Positions 1 to 8,012 of a stretch of DNA of 38,619 nt are shown piece after piece. Origin of the DNA: Fibrobacter sp. (lineage in GTDB: Bacteria; Fibrobacterota; Fibrobacteria; Fibrobacterales; Fibrobacteraceae); the NCBI RefSeq assembly GCF_017551775.1, contig NZ_JAFZKX010000108.1:1-38619 (forward strand), read 5' to 3'. The number at the start of each line of letters is the position of its first letter. Position 1 is the first letter of the stretch. Made by a program: the position numbers and the translations under genes. The notes beneath the pieces are model-generated. The model ran no database searches and was not told the DNA's origin. It worked only from the letters and a program-made list of their open reading frames with translations.

Positions 1-2
1 CC

Positions 3-2003
3 GTGCACTGCGACCACTTGATTATCGCCCGCGAAGGCGCCGAAAAGGACCTCCCCCGCGCCAAGGAAGAAAGCAAGGAGGTGTACGATTTCCTCCAGTC
101 CGTGTCCGCCAAGTACGGCATTGACTGCTGGCTCCCGGGAGCAGGCATCATTCACCAGGTGGTGCTCGAAAACTACGCCTTCCCCGGTGGCATGATGATC
201 GGTACCGACTCCCACACGGTGAACGCCGGCGGTCTCGGCATGCTCGCGATCGGCGTGGGCGGTGCTGACGCCGTGGACGCCATGGTCGGCCTCCCTTGGG
301 AACTCAAGTACCCGAAGATGATCGGCGTGAAGCTCACGGGCAAGCTCCGTGGCTTTGCTACCGCAAAGGACATTATTCTGAAGCTCGCCGGTATCCTTAC
401 CGTGAAGGGCGGCACCAACGCCATTATCGAATACTTCGGCGAAGGCGCTCGTAGCCTCTCCGCTACCGGCAAGGCAACGATTGCCAACATGGGTGCCGAA
501 GTTGGCGCTACCTGCTCCACCTTCAGCTACGACGACTCCATGAGCCGCTACCTCAAGGTCACCGGCCGCGCCGACGTAGCCGCCGCTGCAGACAAGATTG
601 CAGAACACCTCAAGGCCGACCCCGAAGTCGAAGCCAATCCGGAAAAGTTCTTTGACCGCGTCGTGGAAATCAACCTCGACGAACTCGTGCCGCATTACAA
701 CGGCCCGTTCAGCCCGGACCGTGCCTTCGCCGTGACCGACATGGCTGAATCTATCAAGGCCACCGAAACGAAGGCCGAATCCACGCCGGTCGTAAGCGCC
801 GCCCTCATCGGTTCTTGCACGAACTCCAGCTACGAAGACCTGTTCATGGCCGCCAACATGATCAAGCAGGCCCTCGCCAAGGGTCTTACCCCGAAGTGCC
901 CGCTCCTCATCAACCCGGGTTCCGAACAGGTGCGCTACACCGCCGAACGCGACGGCCTCATGGACTTGTTCAAGCAGTTCGGTGCAACCGTCATGACCAA
1001 CGCCTGCGGTCCTTGCATTGGCCGTTGGGACCGTGCCGGTGCCGACAAGAAGGAACTCAACACCATCGTTCACAGCTTTAACCGTAACTTCGCAAAGCGT
1101 GCCGACGGCAACCCGAACACCCACGCCTTCGTGGCTTCCCCGCTCATGGCCGTAATCGCCGCCCTCTCTGGCGACATCCGCTTCAACCCCATGACCGACA
1201 CCCTGGTGAACAACGAGGGCAAGGCCGTGAAGCTGGACCCGCCGGAACAGTGCGAACTTCCGCCGAAGGGCTTTGAAGTGAAGGACGCCGGCTACCAGGC
1301 CCCGGCCGAAGACGGTTCCAAGATTACCGTGACTATCAACCCGGAAAGCAAGCGCCTCCAGGCTCTCGCACCGTTCGCTGCATGGGACGGCAATGACATC
1401 GCCGGCGCCCTGCTCCTCATCAAGGCCAAGGGCAAGTGCACCACCGACCATATCTCCATGGCCGGTCCGTGGCTCAACTACCGCGGTCACTTGGAAAACA
1501 TTTCTAACAACATGCTCATCGGCGCCGTGAACGCCTTCAACGGCGAAACCAACAAGGTTCTCTGCCAGTGCGGCGAATACAAGGAAGTTCCGGAACTTGC
1601 CAAGATTTACAAGGCCAAGGGCACGGGCTCCATCGTGATCGGTGACGAAAACTACGGTGAAGGCTCCAGCCGCGAACACGCTGCCATGGAACCGCGCTTC
1701 CTCGGCGTGAAGGCCGTGATCGTGAAGAGCTTCGCCCGCATTCACGAAACGAACCTCAAGAAGCAGGGCATGCTCGCCCTCACCTTCAAGAACGCTGCCG
1801 ACTACGACAAGATCCAGGAACAGGACGTGTTCGACATCGTGGGCCTCACCAAGTTCGCCCCGGGTTCCGAATTCACCCTCGTCGCCCACCACAAGGATGG
1901 CTCCGTGGACAACATCGCCCTGAGCCACACCTACAACGAACAGCAGTGGGCATGGTTCAAGGCAGGCTCCGCACTGAACCTGATCCGCGCCAACAACAAG
2001 TAA
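3..2003 (+). CDS. acn: Aconitate hydratase (mitochondrial type), 5' end missing
   Basis: This gene encodes the TCA-cycle enzyme that interconverts citrate and isocitrate through cis-aconitate. The frame is open to the left edge, so the true start lies outside the window; the first codon seen (GTG) is an internal valine in a VHCDHL motif. The three cluster ligands of the [4Fe-4S] centre are visible: a Cys in GSCTNSS (residue 272 of the visible part) and two in ACGPCIG (335 and 338). The C-terminal swivel domain carries the substrate-binding segment [15 protein letters not shown]. The visible 666 residues fit an enzyme of about 750, so roughly the first 80-90 are missing. The layout follows the mitochondrial Aco2/bacterial AcnA-like class rather than AcnB. 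A strong hairpin terminator follows. Family assignment is secure; regulation cannot be seen. Confidence 0.95.
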   Translation: MHCDHLIIAREGAEKDLPRAKEESKEVYDFLQSVSAKYGIDCWLPGAGIIHQVVLENYAFPGGMMIGTDSHTVNAGGLGMLAIGVGGADAVDAMVGLPWELKYPKMIGVKLTGKLRGFATAKDIILKLAGILTVKGGTNAIIEYFGEGARSLSATGKATIANMGAEVGATCSTFSYDDSMSRYLKVTGRADVAAAADKIAEHLKADPEVEANPEKFFDRVVEINLDELVPHYNGPFSPDRAFAVTDMAESIKATETKAESTPVVSAALIGSCTNSSYEDLFMAANMIKQALAKGLTPKCPLLINPGSEQVRYTAERDGLMDLFKQFGATVMTNACGPCIGRWDRAGADKKELNTIVHSFNRNFAKRADGNPNTHAFVASPLMAVIAALSGDIRFNPMTDTLVNNEGKAVKLDPPEQCELPPKGFEVKDAGYQAPAEDGSKITVTINPESKRLQALAPFAAWDGNDIAGALLLIKAKGKCTTDHISMAGPWLNYRGHLENISNNMLIGAVNAFNGETNKVLCQCGEYKEVPELAKIYKAKGTGSIVIGDENYGEGSSREHAAMEPRFLGVKAVIVKSFARIHETNLKKQGMLALTFKNAADYDKIQEQDVFDIVGLTKFAPGSEFTLVAHHKDGSVDNIALSHTYNEQQWAWFKAGSALNLIRANNK

Positions 2004-2040
2004 TTTCAAGAACGCCAGACACTGGCGGCAAACCTGTAAA

Positions 2041-2077
2041 AAAATCCCGGAATCGCAATGATTCCGGGATTTTTTTG
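2041..2077. terminator. Bidirectional intrinsic terminator between aconitase and the radical SAM gene
   Basis: An 11-bp perfect stem (ATCCCGGAATC at 2044-2054, GATTCCGGGAT at 2060-2070) with a 5-nt loop is flanked by an A-run on the left and a T-run on the right. It can stop rightward aconitase transcription and leftward transcription from the convergent radical SAM operon. Confidence 0.85.
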
Positions 2078-2094
2078 TATTGTAGGTGGATTAC

Positions 2095-3543
2095 TTATTT
2101 TGCGGATGCGGACATGTTGCTGGTCATGTACCTCAAGTCATGCAGCAGGTTCGGATCCTGCCCGCCAGACAAGGCTACCGCTTCCTGCATGATTTGCAAG
2201 CCTTTTTCCTTTTCTCCAAGGCGGAACAACGCAAGTGCTTTGCCACCCATGGAGTAGGAATCTCTGCTGTTGATTTCCAGCGCCTTCTCGTTTGCCGCAA
2301 GGCATGCTTCGTAGTTACCGCACATGAACTCGCTGTACCCCATTGCCCTGTAGGTATCTGCGTTTTCAGGCTCCAGCTCCTGCGCCCGCTTCAAAGCAAA
2401 CGACGCTTCCTGGAAATCGCCCTGCGGTATCAGCGAATCGGCCAATTCACGCAACGCGGGCGCGCTCTCGCACTTGGAATACTTCGCTTCCATTTCCTTG
2501 AGCGAAAGGTTGTAGGCGCAATATTCGTTTTCCGCATAAATGCTGCCCTTCATCGTGAGGCGCGTGTTCGGGCAGCCGCCAAGGCATTTGGAACCGTAAA
2601 CGCATTTTTTGCAGGCACCCGAAAGCTTTTCCTTCGCCATCTGACGCCTCCACAAGAAAGCGTGTTCATCTTCCCAGATGTCGCGCAGTTTCCTTTCGCG
2701 AATGTTGCCCTCGATGAATTCCTTCGAACGAATCGAGGTACAGCCCAAGATATCGCCATTGTGCAGAATGCCGAAACCGCGTACGCCCGCATTGCAGCCG
2801 TCCCACATGGAATATGAATTGGACTTGTAAGAAATGCGCTTGGTCTCAAGTTCCTTCATCGAATAATACCCGATGCAATCGGCCGGATAGATGCCAATCC
2901 TACCCTCTTTCGCCGTATTGTAGCAGAAGTCTATGATATCCCTCATCTGCTTAGGTTCCAAGAGCCAGTCTGGACGCTGTTTCAGGTTTCCCATCGGCAA
3001 GCCGATTTGCACCTGCCAGGTGTCGACGCCCATGCCGATCAGTTCCTCCTTCATCGCCGGAAGGATATCCAGATTCTGCTTCGTGATGGTCGTGACCGCG
3101 CCGGTCCTTATGCCCAATTTCTTCATTGCGTCAAAAGCCTGCCGTGCGTGCTCGAAAGCCCCTTTCTTCCTGATTTTGTCATGAATTTCTGGAGTGCCGT
3201 CAATGCTTATCGCAACCGTCGATATTCCGCTTTCCTTTAGCTTCTGGGCCATCTTTTGATCGAGAAGCCAGCCGTTCGTGATAATGTTCACCAAAACGCC
3301 ATTGTCAGAAAGCCGCTTCACCAGTTCCGGGGTATCGTGCCTCGTAAGGGGTTCACCTCCAGACAAGGTTATCCATTTCAGCCCGATATCCGCAATCTGG
3401 TCACATAAATCGAGTGCTTCTTCGGTAGTCAACTGTCCCGGAAGCGCGCCCTCGCACGAAGAGCCGCAATGTCCGCACCGAAAGTTGCAACCCATCGTAA
3501 CTTCCCAAACGGCAGTAATTGGTTGATACTTGATATTCGCCAT
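2095..3543 (-). CDS. Radical SAM/SPASM peptide-modifying enzyme with C-terminal TPR repeats
   Basis: The product is a 482-residue radical S-adenosylmethionine enzyme, probably a peptide maturase. The SAM-cluster motif CxxxCxxC is Cys19, Cys23 and Cys26 in CNFRCGHC, and the SAM-binding GGEP is at 62-65. A SPASM-type region that would bind auxiliary Fe-S clusters contains Cys250, Cys268, the run CKKCVYGSKCLGGCPNTR (311-328) and Cys342. Residues from about 363 to 460 form TPR-like helix pairs (for example GDFQEASFALKRAQELEPEN and CGNYEACLAANEKALEIN), which may recognise the substrate. The gene lies 72 nt downstream of the repeat protein gene on the same strand, with a hairpin between them. Start: ATG with TGGAG about 9 nt upstream. 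Known SPASM relatives mature peptides (PqqE, sactisynthases, cyclophane-forming enzymes) or sulfatases. The repeat protein next door favours peptide maturation, but the reaction is unknown. No transporter or dedicated protease is adjacent. Confidence 0.85.
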   Translation of the reverse strand: MANIKYQPITAVWEVTMGCNFRCGHCGSSCEGALPGQLTTEEALDLCDQIADIGLKWITLSGGEPLTRHDTPELVKRLSDNGVLVNIITNGWLLDQKMAQKLKESGISTVAISIDGTPEIHDKIRKKGAFEHARQAFDAMKKLGIRTGAVTTITKQNLDILPAMKEELIGMGVDTWQVQIGLPMGNLKQRPDWLLEPKQMRDIIDFCYNTAKEGRIGIYPADCIGYYSMKELETKRISYKSNSYSMWDGCNAGVRGFGILHNGDILGCTSIRSKEFIEGNIRERKLRDIWEDEHAFLWRRQMAKEKLSGACKKCVYGSKCLGGCPNTRLTMKGSIYAENEYCAYNLSLKEMEAKYSKCESAPALRELADSLIPQGDFQEASFALKRAQELEPENADTYRAMGYSEFMCGNYEACLAANEKALEINSRDSYSMGGKALALFRLGEKEKGLQIMQEAVALSGGQDPNLLHDLRYMTSNMSASAK

Positions 3544-3558
3544 TTAAAAATCTCCAAA

Positions 3559-3582
3559 CTGCCGGCATTTTTTTGCCGGCAG
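3559..3582 (-). other. Hairpin between the repeat protein gene and the maturase gene
   Basis: A perfect 9-bp stem (CTGCCGGCA at 3559-3567 with TGCCGGCAG at 3574-3582) closes a 6-nt loop in the 72-nt gap. On the operon strand it is followed by only three T residues and then the maturase ribosome-binding site, so it is more likely a leaky terminator or mRNA-stabilising element than a full stop. Such hairpins often set a high substrate-to-enzyme ratio. Confidence 0.6.
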
Positions 3583-3615
3583 CTATTTGTCTATGCTTTT
3601 TTGAAGGATGGATGT

Positions 3616-4401
3616 TTACTTAGAATCGCACTTGTACCCGTACATGATTGATGCTTCAGCAGCGGGCTTGGTGGGATAACCATACTTGAGGACGACATCT
3701 TGAACACCGCAGGGATATCCATACTTAAAATGGATATCGTCTGATGCGCAGGGATAGCCGTACTTGAAGTTTGCATCCTGCACGCCGCACGGATAACCGT
3801 ATTTATGGTTCAAATTTTGCGAATCGCAGGGGAAGCCGTACTTCAAGGCCGCATCCTGTGCACCACAGGGATAGCCATATTTATGGACGATATTCTGCAC
3901 GTCGCAAGGGTAACCGTACTTGTAATTCATGTTCTGAGTGTCGGGGAATCCGTATTTCACTCCCACATCGCGTTTCGTGCACAAATACCCGTATATTTGA
4001 TTCGCGTCCAGCGTATCCAAGGCATAGCCGTAGGGCATAATCGGGCCGCAGGCGTCTCTGACCATGCCATCGCTGTTCTCGCTGAATTTTGCAAATTCTT
4101 CCGAATCGCTTGGGATAACCTTCACAGACACGGTATACTTCTTATCCGTGGGTGTCGGATTCGAGTAATTGACCAACATGAAACTAATTTCGGCCTTGTC
4201 TTTCGCTACGGCATACGCGCCAAACCAAAATCTTTGGATGATGGGTGCGACTCCGCCTGTAGTCGGGATATTCTCCGTACTCAACAGAGCGATTCCCTGC
4301 GGGAGTCCTGTTAGGCTCCACCCATAAAGTGTCGAGCCGATCATTGATTGCAGTTCGATAGAGAACGTTTTTCCCTGCAATACAACCATTTCTTTTGCCA
4401 T
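3616..4401 (-). CDS. Chagasin-like domain protein with C-terminal KYGYPC repeats, candidate RiPP precursor
   Basis: This 261-residue protein has two parts. Residues 1 to about 97 resemble the chagasin/I42 cysteine-protease-inhibitor fold: an early GKTFSIELQS strand, an STLYGW segment at the NPTTG-loop position, a TTGG turn, and a late KKYTVSVKVIP strand. Residues 123-261 hold eleven YG(Y/F) units, mostly 13 residues apart, with consensus KYGYPC(D/G)xQ(D/N)xxx. Eight units carry Cys, and a ninth Cys is in DACGP (118). The regular Tyr, Pro and Cys, next to a radical SAM/SPASM enzyme, suggest a multi-core substrate in which each unit is modified; the folded N-terminal domain would replace a short leader. 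There is no signal peptide or transmembrane segment. The start is well set by AAAGGAGA 7 nt before the ATG. It could instead be an unmodified structural repeat protein. I know of no described member with this architecture. Confidence 0.8.
   Translation of the reverse strand: MAKEMVVLQGKTFSIELQSMIGSTLYGWSLTGLPQGIALLSTENIPTTGGVAPIIQRFWFGAYAVAKDKAEISFMLVNYSNPTPTDKKYTVSVKVIPSDSEEFAKFSENSDGMVRDACGPIMPYGYALDTLDANQIYGYLCTKRDVGVKYGFPDTQNMNYKYGYPCDVQNIVHKYGYPCGAQDAALKYGFPCDSQNLNHKYGYPCGVQDANFKYGYPCASDDIHFKYGYPCGVQDVVLKYGYPTKPAAEASIMYGYKCDSK
3619..4035 (-). repeat. Eleven in-frame repeats of about 39 bp encoding KYGYPC units
   Basis: These repeats encode residues 123-261 of the chagasin-like protein. 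Units 4-9 are exactly 13 codons. They tend to alternate between a D-x-Q-N form and a G-x-Q-D form, giving a 26-residue super-unit. Synonymous positions differ between units, so the protein repeat is conserved more tightly than the DNA. Confidence 0.9.
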
Positions 4402-4446
4402 AAGTTGTCTCCTTTTGATTGTAACAATCGTTTATCCTAAGAAATT

Positions 4447-4475
4447 ATTTTATCAATAAATTTTTATTTTATCAA
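4447..4475 (-). promoter_or_regulatory. Promoter with tandem 14-bp repeat upstream of the repeat protein operon
   Basis: Read leftward, TTGATA (4475-4470) and TAAAAT (4452-4447) are 17 bp apart, a good match to a housekeeping -35/-10 pair about 45 nt before the start codon. Both hexamers lie in copies of one direct repeat, TTTATTGATAAAAT, at 4447-4460 and 4466-4479, which might also be a regulator site. The rest of 4402-4693 is AT-rich and has no further gene. Confidence 0.5.
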
Positions 4476-4693
4476 TAAAGTTGTAGCAAGAATATAACAT
4501 TAATCTCTTGAGCAAACAATACCCGTCCTTCGTAAAAATTGTAAACAATTGGTAATAATTACGTAAGAAATTTACAACGTACAAACAGGTTAAAACAAGC
4601 GTACTACAATAGTCAAAACGTCCAAGCGCAGGCAAGAGGGATTTACCCGCCTCACCAACTTTTCTAAATTTGGCGGCGAAAAAAGGACCTGAT

Positions 4694-6046
4694 ATGGACT
4701 GGAATCGCTGGAAAGACATTTACAGGAACATGAGCCCCGAGATGAAGGAGCAGGCGACGAGCATGGCGAAGGCGAAGGTCAAGGAGATGCTCGCCCACTG
4801 GTTCTCGCAGCCGATACTCGCCATTGCGGCTCTGTTCCTCGGTGCAATCGTCGGTGCACTTACCGCCTTCTTCGGGCAGGTGCTCCAGCGGGTGAACGAC
4901 ATCCGCGACATGCATCCGGTGTACTGGATTCCGGCCTTGGCGCTGGCGGGTGTCGTGATAGTATTCACGTACAAGAAGGTCGGCAAGGGCACGGAACGCG
5001 GCATGGGACTCGTGTTCGATGCCGCGCACGGCAAGGAACGTGAAATTCCCCTGCGCTTGATTCCGCTCATCATGGCAGCCACATGGATTACCCACCTGTT
5101 CGGCGGGAGCTCGGGGCGCGAGGGTGTCGCGATGCAAATCGGCGGCACGCTCGGGCACAACATCAGCTCGAAAATCCCGGTAGAAAACGCACCGCGCATC
5201 TTGCTCATTTCGGGCATGGCCGCGGGCTTCGCAGGCCTGTTCCAGACCCCGATGGCCGCCATCGCCATCTCGCTTGAAATCCTTATCGCGGGTCACCTGG
5301 CCCTTACGGCTCTGCTCCCCGCCACCGTAGCCGCCATCACGGCATACAAGGTTTCGGAAATGCTCGGGATTTCGCGCTTCACGCTCGACCTGAACAGTTT
5401 CTCGCCGGACTGGAATCTCGCGAGCCTTTTGTACAGCGAGTCCGGCCTAAACGTTTACTTTATCCTAAAACTCGCGGCCCTCGGGCTTATTTTCGGGATT
5501 GTCGGTGGCGGTTTCGCGAAACTCCTCTCGCTATCCAGAAAATTCTTCGCGCTCCGGTTCCCGAACCCCGTCAAGCGCGTCGCCGTCATGGGTGCCGTAC
5601 TCAGCGTGTTCATGCTCCTGCTTTGGCTGGGCCGCTATTCCGGCCTCGGCACGAACCTGGTCGACATGTGCTTTGCCAACCCGGCAGCGCTTACCGCTGG
5701 CGATGCAGGCATCTATGCCTACGACTGGCTCTTTAAACTCGTGCTTACGATTGTCACGCTCTCGGTCGGCTTCCAGGGCGGTGAAGTCACCCCGCTGTTC
5801 ACCATCGGGGCAACGCTCGGCGCAGTAGTTGCGACCATCGTAGGGGTCCCCCTCCCGCTTGCCGCAGCCCTCGGGTATGCCGCCGTCTTCGGCGCTGCCA
5901 CGAACACGCTTTTCGCCCCCATCTTCATCGGGGCCGAAATGTTTGGGTTCGATACCCTGCCGGCTTTCTTTATCGCCTGTACAGTCGCCTACCTGTGCAA
6001 CGGTGGCCAGTGCATTTACGGACAAAAGAAAATCCGCCTCCGCTAG
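4694..6046 (+). CDS. CLC-family antiporter, CLC-F (fluoride/proton) type
   Basis: This is a 450-residue polytopic inner-membrane CLC protein. The gating motif is GREGVAMQIG with Glu143, and the second ion-binding segment is GGEVTPLFTIGA with Glu364 and Thr366. In chloride-type CLCs this second segment is usually GGIFAP. The GGE-V-T-PLF form matches the F-/H+ antiporter clade, where the corresponding Glu and Thr have been described as functional. The likely role is therefore fluoride export, with chloride or another anion possible. The ATG at 4694 is chosen over an upstream TTG at 4670 because AAAAGGA sits 6 nt before it. The N-terminus has a short charged helix before the first membrane span. 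No fluoride riboswitch could be recognised upstream. Transcribed divergently from the radical SAM operon. Confidence 0.85.
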   Translation: MDWNRWKDIYRNMSPEMKEQATSMAKAKVKEMLAHWFSQPILAIAALFLGAIVGALTAFFGQVLQRVNDIRDMHPVYWIPALALAGVVIVFTYKKVGKGTERGMGLVFDAAHGKEREIPLRLIPLIMAATWITHLFGGSSGREGVAMQIGGTLGHNISSKIPVENAPRILLISGMAAGFAGLFQTPMAAIAISLEILIAGHLALTALLPATVAAITAYKVSEMLGISRFTLDLNSFSPDWNLASLLYSESGLNVYFILKLAALGLIFGIVGGGFAKLLSLSRKFFALRFPNPVKRVAVMGAVLSVFMLLLWLGRYSGLGTNLVDMCFANPAALTAGDAGIYAYDWLFKLVLTIVTLSVGFQGGEVTPLFTIGATLGAVVATIVGVPLPLAAALGYAAVFGAATNTLFAPIFIGAEMFGFDTLPAFFIACTVAYLCNGGQCIYGQKKIRLR

Positions 6047-6123
6047 CCCATAAACGGGCGTTAATAGCCTGTAATAACAATCCCCTGGTTGCCAAGCCAT
6101 ATAGAATGTCATAAATTTATGGC

Positions 6124-7830
6124 ATGGAAAAAAATCGTGAAAACTGGGGCTCCAAAATAGGAGTCATCCTGGCTGTCGCTGGTTCGGCGGTCGGTCTCGG
6201 CAACTTTTTGCGCTTCCCTGTCCAGGCGGCAACAAATGGCGGTGGCGCGTTTATCATCCCCTACCTCATCGCGTTCGTGTTCCTCGGGATTCCCCTCGCA
6301 TGGATAGAATGGACCCTCGGGCGCTACGCCGGATACCACAACTACGGAACCTCCCCGAGCACCTACCATATCATTTTCCAAAAGAAGAAGCCCTGGGCCA
6401 AGTACCTCGGCTCCCTCGGGCTTTTGCCGCCCATCTTCATCATCTTCTACTACGGATTCATCCAGTCGTGGATTCTCGCGTTCGCCTTCTACTCGGCAAC
6501 AGGCACCTTGATGGAAGTCGTCGCGCAGGGCCCCGAAAAGATGACGGAGTTCTTCGGCAACTACATCATGCTCAAGACCTGCGTCGGCGGCATACCCGTA
6601 GCAATCATATTCTTCCTCGTCACGTTCGCGGCGAACATGGTCGTGCTATCGTTCGGCGTGCGCAAGGGCATTGAACGCGCGAACAAGATTTGCATGCCCA
6701 TCCTCCTGATTTTGGGCCTCGTGCTGGTGGTGCGCGTACTTACGCTCCCGGGCATCGGCAAGGGCCTCGCGTTCATGTGGAACCCAGACCTCTCCGAACT
6801 CGCAAGCCCCAAGGTGTGGATGGCGGCGGCAGGCCAGGTGTTCTTCACCATGAGCCTCGGCATGGCCATCATCTTCTGCTACGCAAGCTACCTCAAGCCC
6901 AAGGAAGACCTCGTGCTTTCTTCGCTTACCGCAAGCGCCACGAACGGCTTTGCCGAAGTGATTATCGGCGGTACGGTCGTCATCCCGATGGCGGTGCTCA
7001 TCGCGGGCGCGAACATCGAGGAATGCGCCAAGCTCGGTACCTTCGGGCTCGGGTTCCAGACGATGCCTTACGTGTTCGGCACGCTCCCGTTTGGCGGCAT
7101 ATTGCAGACGGTCTGGTTCTCCATGCTGTTCTTCGCGGGCATCACGAGTGCGATTTCCATTATCCAGCCGCTCATCAGCTTCTGCGAAGACGACCTCAAG
7201 TTTACGCGTAAAAAGTCCGTGACCACGGTCAGCACCATCACCTTTATCGGCAGCCTCACCGCCATCTTCGGCCTTGCCGCCGGTACGGTCGACGAACTCG
7301 ACTTCTGGGGCGGTACGTACCTCATCGTATTCGTGGGCATGATTCAGGCCGTTCTCTTCAGCTTTGTGCTCGGGCGCCGCAAGGCGAAGGACGCTCAGGC
7401 CAACGGAGACCTCCCCGCCGAAGTGAACGTCGAACCGGGTGAAAACGAGGCTTTCGCCACGATGAACGACGGAGCCCAGCTCAAGCTTCCGCGCTTCTTG
7501 CGCCCCATCATCATGTACGTGTGCCCGATTTACCTGATCGTGCTGCTTGTCTCGTTCACGGCGACAGACGGCCTCCCGTTCATCACGCTCAGCAACGTGG
7601 ATCCGGCCGCGACCGTGGACTTCCTCGGGCATACCTTCTCGAAGGTCGGCTTCACCTGGGCATTCCGCGGGTTCCTGCTTTTGCTCTTTATCCTCCTGAA
7701 CGTCGCCATCGCCTACGCCTGGCGCAAGGGCGGCCCTGCCGAAAAAGGGCGCAGCAAGGATATCAAGAAAATGCCTCTCGGCAATTCCGACGAAACCGAC
7801 AGCGCGGCCGACGCCGTAAAGGAGAACTAG
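6124..7830 (+). CDS. Neurotransmitter:sodium symporter (NSS) family transporter
   Basis: This gene encodes a 568-residue Na+-coupled amino-acid transporter of the LeuT fold. The first membrane helix has the NSS signature GSAVGLGNFLRFP, with the unwound segment that binds Na+ and substrate, followed by NGGGAFIIPYL. About twelve hydrophobic segments can be seen, plus a hydrophilic loop (about 420-460) and a charged C-terminal tail. Bacterial relatives carry Trp, Met, Ala or Tyr; the substrate cannot be read from the sequence. A second ATG at 6119 is out of frame. No strong ribosome-binding site precedes the start. The small-subunit gene immediately downstream makes a MetP/MetS-like two-component importer likely. 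Confidence 0.9.
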   Translation: MEKNRENWGSKIGVILAVAGSAVGLGNFLRFPVQAATNGGGAFIIPYLIAFVFLGIPLAWIEWTLGRYAGYHNYGTSPSTYHIIFQKKKPWAKYLGSLGLLPPIFIIFYYGFIQSWILAFAFYSATGTLMEVVAQGPEKMTEFFGNYIMLKTCVGGIPVAIIFFLVTFAANMVVLSFGVRKGIERANKICMPILLILGLVLVVRVLTLPGIGKGLAFMWNPDLSELASPKVWMAAAGQVFFTMSLGMAIIFCYASYLKPKEDLVLSSLTASATNGFAEVIIGGTVVIPMAVLIAGANIEECAKLGTFGLGFQTMPYVFGTLPFGGILQTVWFSMLFFAGITSAISIIQPLISFCEDDLKFTRKKSVTTVSTITFIGSLTAIFGLAAGTVDELDFWGGTYLIVFVGMIQAVLFSFVLGRRKAKDAQANGDLPAEVNVEPGENEAFATMNDGAQLKLPRFLRPIIMYVCPIYLIVLLVSFTATDGLPFITLSNVDPAATVDFLGHTFSKVGFTWAFRGFLLLLFILLNVAIAYAWRKGGPAEKGRSKDIKKMPLGNSDETDSAADAVKEN

Positions 7831-7831
7831 C

Positions 7832-7939
7832 ATGGACGCAGAATTCACTACCGGCGGGCTCGTTTTCATGATTGCGTCGTGGACGGCGATCACGGCCCTT
7901 TGCGCCTTCTGCTTCACGAAGGTGCTCAAGAAAAAGTAA
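7832..7939 (+). CDS. MetS-like small subunit of the NSS transporter (35 residues)
   Basis: This short gene starts one base after the stop of the NSS transporter, with AAAGGAG overlapping the end of that gene at a good spacing. The product begins MDAEFTTGGLVFMIAS, has one hydrophobic helix (about residues 9-28) and ends in a basic KVLKKK tail, which predicts a single-span membrane protein with the C-terminus in the cytoplasm. Small single-span partners of this kind (MetS of the methionine/alanine importer MetPS) are encoded directly after many bacterial NSS transporters and are needed for transport. The assignment rests on position, size and topology; sequence similarity could not be tested. 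Confidence 0.75.
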   Translation: MDAEFTTGGLVFMIASWTAITALCAFCFTKVLKKK

Positions 7940-7950
7940 GTTTAACCCAG

Positions 7951-7979
7951 GAGTTCCCCGCACCAGCGGGGAGAACAAG
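7951..7979 (+). repeat. Solitary palindrome resembling a type I-E CRISPR repeat
   Basis: The intergenic sequence at 7951-7979 contains CCCCGC-ACCA-GCGGGG flanked by GAGTT and AGAAC. It matches the well-known enterobacterial type I-E repeat at about 24 of 29 positions, including both stem arms. Only one copy is present, with no spacer or second repeat. It lies between the NSS small-subunit gene and the RidA-family gene and may simply be an mRNA hairpin. Confidence 0.35.
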
Positions 7980-8012
7980 GCCCCGCGAGGGTGAAAAAAG
8001 GAAGGACAAACT

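Noticed and set aside
4500..4693. Fluoride riboswitch before the CLC-F gene
   Set aside because: No conserved fluoride-riboswitch core could be found by eye.
4453..4719. An 88-residue minus-strand frame upstream of the CLC gene
   Set aside because: It overlaps the promoter region and the CLC start, is AT-rich by composition and shows no motif.
7951..7979. CRISPR array
   Set aside because: Only one repeat-like unit is present, with no second repeat or spacer, so an array cannot be claimed.
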